This document shows positions 17,309 to 25,202 of a stretch of DNA of 56,543 nt, in pieces (the stretch's first letter is position 1; every line of letters starts with the position of its first letter). Where the stretch lies: assembly GCA_964568735.1 (NCBI GenBank), contig CAZMRF010000030.1, positions 1-56,543 of the forward strand, in the 5' to 3' direction. This DNA comes from CAZMRF01 sp964568735. Lineage in GTDB: Bacteria > Acidobacteriota > Polarisedimenticolia > JACPZX01. A model generated the notes under the pieces. That model saw only the letters and a program-made list of their open reading frames with translations. It was not told the origin of the DNA and ran no database searches. The translations under genes were made by a program, and so were the position numbers.

Positions 17309-17455
17309 CGGACCTGGTTGCGCTCGACCAGCACCATGCCGGGGATCTCGCGATCCGTCAGGAGCGCCCCGCGGGCGTCCGGGGGGGTGGGGCGCCTCGG
17401 AGGGCCCCAGCGCGTCGCGCAAGCCGGTATACTCGCCGGCGGAGCCTCCCTCCCC

Positions 17456-18031
17456 ATGACCTCCCACCTCCACGGCGAATCCGACCTCGGCTATCGCTTC
17501 TGCCCGAAGTGCGGCGGGCCCCTCGAGAAGCGCGTCGTCGAGGAGCACGACCCGCGTGAGAGGCTCATCTGCACGCGTTGCTCCTTCATCTTCTACCTGG
17601 ATCCCAAGGTGGCCGTCGGGACGATCGTCCACGGCCCCGGAGGCTTTCTCCTCCTGAAGCGATCCATCGAGCCCGGATACGGGAAGTGGACCTTTCCGGG
17701 AGGCTACGTGGACCGGGGCGAATCGCCCGAAGAGGCCGCGGTCCGCGAGGCGGTGGAGGAGACGGGCGTCCGGATCCGGCTCGGCCCCCTGATGAACCTC
17801 TACACCTACAGGAAGCGCGGGATCATCATGATGATCTACGAGGCCGAGGCCGCCGGGGGCGAGCCCGCCCCCACGGCCGAGGCGCTCGCCGTGCAGTGGA
17901 CCCGGCCCGAGAGCATCCCCTGGCGCGAGTTGGCCTTCCCTTCCACGCGCAGCGCCCTGCGCGACTTCCTCATGAAGCAGGGGCTCGGCCGCCACGTGCC
18001 CGACGACTGGGAGTCCGGCCCCGAGTTCTGA
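17456..18031 (+). CDS. Zinc-ribbon NUDIX hydrolase
   Basis: This 191-aa protein opens with a zinc ribbon (CPKCGG near residue 14 and CTRC near residue 40). It continues with a NUDIX domain whose box GGYVDRGESPEEAAVREAVE is complete, including the catalytic RE..EE metal ligands. NUDIX enzymes hydrolyse nucleoside diphosphates linked to another moiety; this ribbon-containing subgroup is often called ADP-ribose or NADH pyrophosphatase-like, but the substrate is not predictable. Start ATG 17456 has GGAG upstream at a somewhat long spacing. The stop codon abuts the stop codon of the convergent HAD gene as TGA/TCA. Confidence 0.9.
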   Translation: MTSHLHGESDLGYRFCPKCGGPLEKRVVEEHDPRERLICTRCSFIFYLDPKVAVGTIVHGPGGFLLLKRSIEPGYGKWTFPGGYVDRGESPEEAAVREAVEETGVRIRLGPLMNLYTYRKRGIIMMIYEAEAAGGEPAPTAEALAVQWTRPESIPWRELAFPSTRSALRDFLMKQGLGRHVPDDWESGPEF

Positions 18032-18751
18032 TCAGAGACGGGCGATGGTCTCGAGGTCGAGCGCCGAGAGATCGGAGATGACCAGATCGGCCGGCATCAT
18101 CTCTCCGGCAGGACGCGAAGTAGTCACACCGACCGCCGGCATCCATGCGGCCCGCGCCGCCGCGAGCCCCGCGGGGGAGTCCTCCACGACGAGAAACGAG
18201 GCGCTTGGCTCGGATCGTTGAAGCGGCAGGGGAGCCCCGGGCGTCGTGCAGATCCGGACGAGGCTCTCGCGGGCTCTCAGGAAGGTCTCGGGATCGGGCT
18301 TCCCGCGCGCGACGTCTTCGATGGTGACGACTGCCGTGATCCGGTCGCGGACTCCGAGCCGGTAGAGGCCGTCCTCCACCTCTATCCTGAGGGCGCCCGA
18401 CGCGACGGCGAGGGGAAACCTCGCGGAGGCGGCATGGATGAAGGCCGAGGCGCCCGGACACTCGGGAAGATCTCTCCGCACCATGTCCCTGTAGGCCAGG
18501 GCCTTCAAGGCGAGGAGGTGATCGACCTGCTCGTCGACCTCGCGCTCGTCGAGGGTCCGCCCCGAGGAGGCGTGGCGCTTCACGGCGTCACGCGTGATGT
18601 CGCGGTCGCTCACCCCGAGGTAGCGTGCGTAGTACTCGTCGTCGTCGAGACGGATTCCTTCTCCGCCAAGAACGCGCTTGAAGGCGGCGAGATGCAGCGG
18701 CTCGTCGTTGACAATGACGCCGTTGTAGTCGAGGATGACCGCGCTTGCCAT
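18032..18751 (-). CDS. HAD-superfamily hydrolase (beta-phosphoglucomutase-like, DYNGV motif)
   Basis: This 239-aa protein has HAD motif I as LDYNGV (nucleophile Asp8; the usual second Asp is Asn), an alpha-helical cap, motif II around VASGALR, motif III Lys in KPDPETF and motif IV VVEDSPAG. Sequences with DFNGV/DYNGV form a known HAD subgroup, so the Asn is probably genuine, but it removes the canonical general acid/base. The likely activity is a phosphatase on a small sugar phosphate or nucleotide. Its ATG overlaps that of the divergent MFS gene within the tetranucleotide CATG, and its stop abuts the NUDIX stop, so the gene has no private intergenic DNA. Confidence 0.88.
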   Translation of the reverse strand: MASAVILDYNGVIVNDEPLHLAAFKRVLGGEGIRLDDDEYYARYLGVSDRDITRDAVKRHASSGRTLDEREVDEQVDHLLALKALAYRDMVRRDLPECPGASAFIHAASARFPLAVASGALRIEVEDGLYRLGVRDRITAVVTIEDVARGKPDPETFLRARESLVRICTTPGAPLPLQRSEPSASFLVVEDSPAGLAAARAAWMPAVGVTTSRPAGEMMPADLVISDLSALDLETIARL

Positions 18752-19922
18752 GAGGCTTTACTATTTCGCCGCCTTCGCCAACGTCGGCATCATCATCCCC
18801 TACCTTCCGCTCTATTTCCAGAGCCTCGGGCTGACGCCGCCGCAGATCGGCGTGCTCACGTCGATCGCTCCGTTCGGACGCCCCTTCTTCGCCGGCGCGT
18901 GGACGGTGCCGGCGGAGAGGATGGGGAAGCGCCACTCGGCGCTCATGCTCGCCGGCTGGCTCTCGGCGGCTGCCTACGTCCTCTACCTCTTCCCGGCGAC
19001 CTTCGCGGGACTGATCCTCGTCACGCTGACCGTGGCCGCGGCCCAGGCGCCTGTGCATGCCTTCGCCGAGGCCACGGTCCTGGACGCCGCGCGGGTTCGC
19101 CGCCTCGACTACGGCCGGATCCGGGTCTGGGGATCGGCGGGCTTCGTCGTGGCGGCGGGAGCGCTGGGCTGGATGATCGACTCGATCGCACTGCGCTCCA
19201 TGCTCTGGGTCATGATCGGCTGCGCGGCCCTCACGGCCCTCTCTTGCTCGCTGCTGCCGCGTCCCGAGCCGGCTCCGCCGGCGAAGCGCGGCTCGCTTCG
19301 TGAAGTCCTTCGCAGGCCGGGGGTCGCCGCCTTCTACGTGGCGACGCTGCTGATGCAGGCGAGCCACGGCGCCTACTACACCTTCTACTCGATTCACATG
19401 GCGGCGCAGGGCCACACGGGGCGCGTCATCGGCGCGCTCTGGGGGCTGGGGGTCGTGGCCGAGATGGTGGTGATGGTGGTCTTCACCCATATCATGAGAT
19501 CGACGCGTCCGTCACGGCTGCTCCTCCTGTGCTTCCTGCTGGCGGCCGCCCGATGGCTGGCCTTCGCGCTTTCGGCCTCCCTCTGGGTCGCCCTGCCCGC
19601 ACAGATCCTCCACGCATTCACCTTCGGCGCCTTTCACATGGCGGCCGTCATGGCGACCCGGAAGATCTTCCCCGGAGAGCTGCGGGCCTCCGGGCAGGCC
19701 GTCTACTCGGGCGTGACCTACGGACTGGGCAACGTCGCCGGAGCCGTGACCTCTGGAATCCTCTACGAGCACACGGGGCCCTTCGGGCTGTTCGGCCTCT
19801 CCGCCGTGATCGCCCTGGCCGGCGCGGCCCTCATCGTCCGGGCGACGCGAAGGATCGACGGGTTCGACGAAGGGGAGCCCGCGGGCTTCGATCTCCGCAG
19901 CGCCGCGAGCGCATCTCCTTGA
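18750..19922 (+). CDS. MFS transporter (MFS_1-like / PPP-LacY group)
   Basis: This 390-aa protein has twelve predicted transmembrane helices, starting RLYYFAAFANVGIIIPYLP. The loop between helices 2 and 3 has AERMGKRHSALMLAGW, matching the MFS signature position, and RIRVWGSAGFVVAAGALGW is characteristic of the PPP/nucleoside-symporter-like subfamily (MFS_1_like). The substrate is unknown. I start at ATG 18750; an in-frame ATG at 18735 (five residues longer, GAGG directly adjacent) is an alternative. Both lie within or at the start of the divergent HAD gene, so its promoter must be inside that coding sequence. Confidence 0.88.
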   Translation: MRLYYFAAFANVGIIIPYLPLYFQSLGLTPPQIGVLTSIAPFGRPFFAGAWTVPAERMGKRHSALMLAGWLSAAAYVLYLFPATFAGLILVTLTVAAAQAPVHAFAEATVLDAARVRRLDYGRIRVWGSAGFVVAAGALGWMIDSIALRSMLWVMIGCAALTALSCSLLPRPEPAPPAKRGSLREVLRRPGVAAFYVATLLMQASHGAYYTFYSIHMAAQGHTGRVIGALWGLGVVAEMVVMVVFTHIMRSTRPSRLLLLCFLLAAARWLAFALSASLWVALPAQILHAFTFGAFHMAAVMATRKIFPGELRASGQAVYSGVTYGLGNVAGAVTSGILYEHTGPFGLFGLSAVIALAGAALIVRATRRIDGFDEGEPAGFDLRSAASASP

Positions 19923-20019
19923 AGACTGCACTGCGATTCTCTAGGATGGCTGCGCCGCAGCATGGAGCCGACTGCCTGTCAGGCTCCGGACAACACGCCC
20001 CCCGATCAAGGAGACCCGA

Positions 20020-20541
20020 ATGAACATCAGGATCCAGCGCGTAGCTCTCCTCCTCCTCATCATTCTCGCGACACCTGCAATCCACCACGCCGAGGGCTTC
20101 GGCTTCCAGGGCTGGGGTCCGCGGGTAGGGATTTCCTCCGATCCGGATCAGATCTTCGGCGGGGTCCACTTCGACCTCGGCGAGTTCGCGCCCGGCGTCC
20201 GCTTCCAGCCCAGCGCGGAGATCGGCCTCGGGGACGACGTGACGACGCTGACGCTGAACGGGATGGTCTCCTACTACTTCACGGTGGATGCTCCGGTGAA
20301 GCCTTACGCCGGCGGGCAGATCACCGCGGCCTTCTACGACTTCGACAGCGACTGCAAGGGGTTCGGCAACAGCTTCTTCGGCAGGAACGAGACCGACTGC
20401 GACAGCGAGACCGAGATCGGCCCGGCCGCCGTCGGCGGGATCGAGATGAAGCTCGAGGGGGGAAGCCGCTTCCTCGCCGAGATGAGCCTCGGGTTCTCCG
20501 ACCTCCCCGAGATGAAGATCACGGCCGGCTGGACGTTCTGA
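20020..20541 (+). CDS. Small secreted outer-membrane beta-barrel-like protein
   Basis: This 173-aa protein has a signal peptide (NIRIQRVALLLLIILATPAI, cleaved near HHAEG). The rest is made of short amphipathic strands (VGISSDPDQIFGGVHFDLG, LTLNGMVSYYFTV) and ends in a terminal aromatic strand (MKITAGWTF), the signature of an OmpA/OmpW-sized eight-strand barrel. One loop holds two Cys (SDCKGFGNS and ETDCDS) that could form a disulfide. AAGGAG precedes the ATG. Its TGA is followed immediately by the TTG start of the nuclease gene, so the two may be cotranscribed. Confidence 0.82.
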   Translation: MNIRIQRVALLLLIILATPAIHHAEGFGFQGWGPRVGISSDPDQIFGGVHFDLGEFAPGVRFQPSAEIGLGDDVTTLTLNGMVSYYFTVDAPVKPYAGGQITAAFYDFDSDCKGFGNSFFGRNETDCDSETEIGPAAVGGIEMKLEGGSRFLAEMSLGFSDLPEMKITAGWTF

Positions 20542-21603
20542 TTGCCCGTCTACTCCCATTCCAGGCTCTCAGCCTTCGAGAACTGCCCCCTCCAGTACCG
20601 CTTCCGCTACATCGACCGCATCCGAACCGAGTTCGAGTCCATCGAGGCCTTCATGGGCAAGAAGGTCCACGAGACGCTCGAAGATCTCTACTCGGATCTC
20701 GATCGGGCGCGCGGCGGCGGAGTGGAGGGAGCCGTGGGAGCCTTCCACCGACTCTGGGAGCGGGGGCTGACTCCCGCCGTGCAGGTCATCCGGCCCGACA
20801 TGATGGCCGATGACTACCGCGCGATCGGCGAGCGATGTCTGAGGACTTTCTGGGAGGAGAACTACCCCTTCCGGATCGACCCGGGAACGATCATCGGCCT
20901 CGAGCTGAAGGTGGACATCGCCCTCGACAGGGCACGCCAGTACCGGATGATGGGGTACGTGGACCGCGCGCAGCACGCCGGCCCGGGCATCATCGAGATC
21001 CACGACTACAAGACCTCGGCGAGCCTTCCCCGCGAGGGGAGCCTCCAGTACGACCGCCAGCTTCCCCTCTACGAGATGGGCCTCAGGCAGCGCTTCCCGG
21101 AGACGAGCGAGGTCCGTCTCATCTGGCACTTCCTGGCCCACGCGAAGACGTTCGTCGAGATCCGAACGCGCGAGCAGCTCGATCGCATCCGGAAGTCCTG
21201 CATCGCACTGATACAGACCGTGGAGAAGACGCGCGACTTCCCGTCGAAGAAGGGACCGCTCTGCGCCTGGTGCTCCTACCAGGAGATCTGCCCGGAGTGG
21301 AAGGACGAGAAGCCCGTGGCCCGCCCGGCTTTCCCGGGCGGGCGGAGCGAGGAGGCGGGCGCCATCCCGGACGAGGGCGGCTCGATGGCCGCCCCGACTC
21401 CGGCCGGACTGGCGGTCGCGCAACCGGATGCAGAGACGGCCCACCCTGCGGCCGTTCGAACGACTCCGCCTGGTCCTGCGCAGTCCGTGACGTCCGCCGC
21501 CACGGAACAGACGCCCGCAGAGCCCGCCCAAGCCGTCACGCCCAAGCCCGCGGAGCCCGCGCCGAGCGCGGCGCGGGGCTCCGGGCAGCTTCCGCTTTTC
21601 TAG
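20542..21603 (+). CDS. Stand-alone RecB-family PD-(D/E)XK nuclease with Fe-S cysteines
   Basis: This 353-aa protein matches the PDDEXK_1 fold of AddB/Cas4 nucleases: SHSRLSAFENCPLQYRFRYI at the N-terminus, the catalytic region GYVDRAQH....IIEIHDYKT near residues 130-155, the QLPLYEMGLR helix, and the cysteine cluster CAWCSYQEIC near 250. The early Cys plus three late Cys suggest a 4Fe-4S staple. The last ~85 residues are an A/P/T-rich tail, probably disordered. It starts at TTG directly abutting the previous TGA; homologous N-termini make this start convincing. It converges on addA, so two RecB-type nuclease loci face each other. Confidence 0.88.
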   Translation: MPVYSHSRLSAFENCPLQYRFRYIDRIRTEFESIEAFMGKKVHETLEDLYSDLDRARGGGVEGAVGAFHRLWERGLTPAVQVIRPDMMADDYRAIGERCLRTFWEENYPFRIDPGTIIGLELKVDIALDRARQYRMMGYVDRAQHAGPGIIEIHDYKTSASLPREGSLQYDRQLPLYEMGLRQRFPETSEVRLIWHFLAHAKTFVEIRTREQLDRIRKSCIALIQTVEKTRDFPSKKGPLCAWCSYQEICPEWKDEKPVARPAFPGGRSEEAGAIPDEGGSMAAPTPAGLAVAQPDAETAHPAAVRTTPPGPAQSVTSAATEQTPAEPAQAVTPKPAEPAPSAARGSGQLPLF

Positions 21604-21701
21604 CCTACCTCGCGGCTTCGTCGGGCTGCATGACGGCGGCGTGGTGCGTGGAGGGGAAGCGGCCGCCCGGGCCTCCGATGCCGGTGTCCCTGTCCATGGG
21701 A

Positions 21702-24700
21702 TCAGATGCCGTCAGTCTGAAGGGGAACGATCTTCCCGAGACGGACGAAGATCACCTCGGCGCGGATCTTCGGAGGGCGCTCGAGATGGCCGAGCGCGCG
21801 CCGCAGGGCCCGGACGTAGATCTCGAGCTGCTGCGCGTGCTTGCCGGCCGCGGCAGCGGGATCGCCCTTGACGCGCTCGGTCTTGTAGTCGCCGACCACG
21901 ACCGTTCCATCCGCCTCCCGATAGATCAGATCACAGGCGCCCAGCCAGGAGCTACCGCTCCCTTCGCCCGGTGCGGCTTCCGGATCACCCGCCAGGATGA
22001 AGGGAGTTTCGCGGAAACCGGCAAGCGTTCCACGGCCCCATCCCGGCGGCTGAGCCGCTAGACGAGCGGCCAGCTCTCCGGGAAGTGCGGAGCGGAGGAA
22101 GCCGTCGAGAATCGCCGTCGTTTCCGAGCGGGCCCGCTCGCGCAGATCGGCCGCCGCGCGCCGGCCCGCATCCAGGTGCATCGCATGACCGATCTCCTCT
22201 TCCGCAAGCTCGCGGAGCCGCGCGGGATCCTGGAAGTCCCACCGCTCGAGCGCGCGGTGCACGGCGCTCCCCGCAAGACGGGCTGCGTCGGGCCGCGGTC
22301 GATCCCCTCCCATGACCTCCCCGGCTTCGCCGGCGTCGTCATCCTGCGCCGCAGGTTCGGCCACGCGGGCGTCCCCAGAGCCCGCGCCCGATGGCCGTTG
22401 AGTCGGAGGTATCGCGGAGGCTGCTGCCTTCCGGCTGACCCGGGCGAACTCCTCGACGGAGCGGAGCCAGGCGGGGTCGGGCTCGGCCTCGACGGGCGCG
22501 ATGTCGATCACGCCCGGCTCGAGGACTCTGTGCACGACGAGGCCATCGCAGAGAAGGCCGGCAGGCGGAAGCGCTCCGTCAACCTCGTAGCCCAGAGCCG
22601 CGAGCGCGCTCCTCCAGGGGCGGGATCCCCCACCTGTCTGGCTGTTCACGAGGATCAGGCGGCGCTTCGCGCGGGTGCAGGCCACGTAGAAGACACGCTT
22701 CTCCTCGGCGCTTTCGTGGCGGCGCGATGAGAGCGCGTGCCAGGCTCGCGCGGCGCTGATGTGGCCGCTCCCCAGCCTCACGCCGGGTGAGCGCCTCCCG
22801 GCGTGCTGCACCAGGACGGCTCCCGCGTCGCGGTTCTCACGCCATAGCTCCAGACGCCCGACATCGGGGACGATGACGACGGGGTACTCGAGTCCCTTGG
22901 CCTTGTGAACCGAGAGGATCCTCACCGCGTTGACCGTCTCGTCGGCGAGCGGGGCCTCGCCCTGCGCGACCTCCCCGTGGTACTCGAGGTCCAGGAACTG
23001 GAGCGTCTCCTCCAGTGAGAGGCCGCGGCGGGCGATCTCGCCGGCGCGCCAAGCGATTTTCCTGAGATTGGCGACGCGCTGCGCTCCCTCGTGGGCCGAG
23101 GCGTGCAGGAGAAGGAGACCACTGAGGCGGACGGTCCGGAGGACGATCTGCTCCACCGACGCCCCGCGCATTCCCTCGCGGATCCGATCGAGCAGCCCGA
23201 GCGTGCGATGAACCCCCGGAAAGTCCTCGGGCGAGGCGGCCAGTCCCCTCCCGTCGATTCTCCCTCCCGCCGCGGCGAAGCGGGCCAGCTCGACGTCATC
23301 CACTCCGCCCACGGGGGATCGCATCACGGCCAGCACGGCGGCTCCGTCGCGCGGGTTGTGCGCGGCGCGGAGGAGGGCGAGGAAATCTCCGACCTCGGAT
23401 CTCTCGTAGAAGCCGCGCCCTCCCTCTACGACGTAGGGGAGGCCCGCCCTGCGCAGCGCCTGAGCATAGAGGCCCGCGTGGGTCAGCGCGCGGAGCAGGA
23501 TCGCCACGTGGTTGAGCTTGAGAGGCTCTCCGGTGGCCTCCTCTCCGCCGGCATTCCCGGAGATCCAGCGCGCGATGGCTTCGGCCTCCGCCTCGCGGTT
23601 CTCCTCGGAGAGGCCCTCCGCGGCCACGGACCAGATCTCGACGAGCGGAGAGGAGGATCCTCCCTCTCCCGCGGCGGAGATGATGGGGCGGTAGTCGGGC
23701 GCGTAGATGCGATCTTCACCAGAGGCCGGGGCGATCCACGTCGCGAAGAGGCGGTTGACGGGCTCGACGATCCCATGAGGGCTGCGGAAGGAGGCGCTGA
23801 GCGTGAGCTCCTCGCCCTTCCGGGAGAGGACGTGGTCCACGGCCCGGCGCCAGGCCTCCATGTCGGCGCCCCTGAATCTATAAATGGACTGCTTGGGATC
23901 ACCCACAATGAAGAGGCGGCCCGGCGCCAGGCGCGCGCTCCATGCATCGGTGGCCGGAGGATTCCCCTCCTCCGCCAGGAAGAAGAGGATCTCGTACTGA
24001 AGGGGATCCGTGTCCTGGAACTCATCGACGAGAATCGCCTTGAAGCGCGAACCGAGGGCCTGGCGTATGGCGGGGTTGCGCGCCAGCAGCTCGCGCGCGA
24101 CCTGGAGGAGCGCGTCGAAGGAGGCGTAGCCGGCCGACAGGAAGCGCGCCCGGGCGCGCTGGGCGAGCGGCGCCGCGGCGGCGACGATCCGGCCGATGCG
24201 CTCCTCGTCCACGCGCGCCAGGAGCAAGATCAAGTCCCTCGCCTGCTTGGCGGCACGTCGGACCTCTTCCGGATCGGCTCCCGTGAGCTTCTTGCCCGGC
24301 TCCGGGACTCCCTGCTTGTCGAGGAAGGCATCGAGGCTGAGGGGCGTCATGACGCCCGCCATCCCCTCGGGACCCTGCTCGGCGTAGTCCGCGAGGAGCT
24401 GGGCCGCGCCCGAGAGGAAGGTCGTCATGTTCGGGTTCATCCCGGAGGTGCTCGAGAGGATCCCGGTGAGCTGCCTGCGGGCCTGCGAGGCCACCGCCTT
24501 GATGAGATCCGTGAAGGCGCCCGGGCCCTCCGCGGTGGCCACGCCATCGAGGCCGAGCCCGGCCAGGGCCCGGCCCACGGCACGGACGTCGCCGAGGGCG
24601 TCGGGCAGGAGCAGCACTCTCTCCCAGAGATCCTCCCGAGGCGCCGAGCTCCCCATCTCGTCGAGAAGAAACCTCTCCCACTCCTCGTCGAAGATGAGGC

Positions 24701-25202
24701 TGAAGGCCGGACCCTCGTCCACGACGAAGGAGGGATCCACGCCGGCCTCGTCCGGGTGGCGCCGGAGGATCTCCGCGCAGAAGGCGTGGATGGTCGAGAT
24801 CGATGCGGCGTCGAGATCGGTGAGCGCCGCGAGGGTGCGGGCGCGGATGGCGGCGGCGGAGCCTCCCGCCTCTTCGCGCAGCCACCGCCAGGCTCTCTCG
24901 GCCTCCGTGCGGCCCTGCAGGGCTCGGGGGTCGGCATCTTCGGCGGCCAGATGCTGCAGCGCATCGAGCCCCGTGGCCAGGCGCTGGCGCAGCTCGGCCG
25001 CGGCCTTCTCCGTGAAGGTGATGGCCGCGAGGGAGCGGATCTCCTGGCGGCCCGATCCGATCAGGTTCAGCGCCCGCTCGATCAGCAGCGCCGTCTTCCC
25101 CGTGCCGGCCCCGGCCGTCACGACGAGGTTCCGATCGAAGAGGGTGGCGGCGCGGTCTCGGTCTCGCTGGTCGGGGAGAGGCTTGCGGGGCCCGGAGGTC
25201 AT
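21702..25202 (-). CDS. addA: ATP-dependent helicase/nuclease subunit A (AddA-like, UvrD superfamily)
   Basis: This 1166-aa protein has the UvrD/RecB helicase motifs in order: Walker A TAGAGTGKTALL near residue 30, motif Ia ITFTEKAAAEL, Walker B LVDEFQDTDPLQ near 395, motif III VGDPKQSIYRFRGAD, motif V VHKAKGLEYPVVIVPD and motif VI FYVACTRAKRRLIL. The C-terminal ~120 residues form a PD-(D/E)XK nuclease, with ACDLIYREADGTVVVGDYKT. AddAB resects double-strand breaks for RecA loading. The ATG at 25202 overlaps the addB stop as ATGA, so the two subunits are translationally coupled. Confidence 0.93.
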   Translation of the reverse strand: MTSGPRKPLPDQRDRDRAATLFDRNLVVTAGAGTGKTALLIERALNLIGSGRQEIRSLAAITFTEKAAAELRQRLATGLDALQHLAAEDADPRALQGRTEAERAWRWLREEAGGSAAAIRARTLAALTDLDAASISTIHAFCAEILRRHPDEAGVDPSFVVDEGPAFSLIFDEEWERFLLDEMGSSAPREDLWERVLLLPDALGDVRAVGRALAGLGLDGVATAEGPGAFTDLIKAVASQARRQLTGILSSTSGMNPNMTTFLSGAAQLLADYAEQGPEGMAGVMTPLSLDAFLDKQGVPEPGKKLTGADPEEVRRAAKQARDLILLLARVDEERIGRIVAAAAPLAQRARARFLSAGYASFDALLQVARELLARNPAIRQALGSRFKAILVDEFQDTDPLQYEILFFLAEEGNPPATDAWSARLAPGRLFIVGDPKQSIYRFRGADMEAWRRAVDHVLSRKGEELTLSASFRSPHGIVEPVNRLFATWIAPASGEDRIYAPDYRPIISAAGEGGSSSPLVEIWSVAAEGLSEENREAEAEAIARWISGNAGGEEATGEPLKLNHVAILLRALTHAGLYAQALRRAGLPYVVEGGRGFYERSEVGDFLALLRAAHNPRDGAAVLAVMRSPVGGVDDVELARFAAAGGRIDGRGLAASPEDFPGVHRTLGLLDRIREGMRGASVEQIVLRTVRLSGLLLLHASAHEGAQRVANLRKIAWRAGEIARRGLSLEETLQFLDLEYHGEVAQGEAPLADETVNAVRILSVHKAKGLEYPVVIVPDVGRLELWRENRDAGAVLVQHAGRRSPGVRLGSGHISAARAWHALSSRRHESAEEKRVFYVACTRAKRRLILVNSQTGGGSRPWRSALAALGYEVDGALPPAGLLCDGLVVHRVLEPGVIDIAPVEAEPDPAWLRSVEEFARVSRKAAASAIPPTQRPSGAGSGDARVAEPAAQDDDAGEAGEVMGGDRPRPDAARLAGSAVHRALERWDFQDPARLRELAEEEIGHAMHLDAGRRAAADLRERARSETTAILDGFLRSALPGELAARLAAQPPGWGRGTLAGFRETPFILAGDPEAAPGEGSGSSWLGACDLIYREADGTVVVGDYKTERVKGDPAAAAGKHAQQLEIYVRALRRALGHLERPPKIRAEVIFVRLGKIVPLQTDGI

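Noticed and set aside
17309..17455. Coding fragment next to the assembly gap
   Set aside because: A short minus-strand frame (LLTDREIPGMVLVERNQV) looks protein-like but is too short and cut by the N-run to support.
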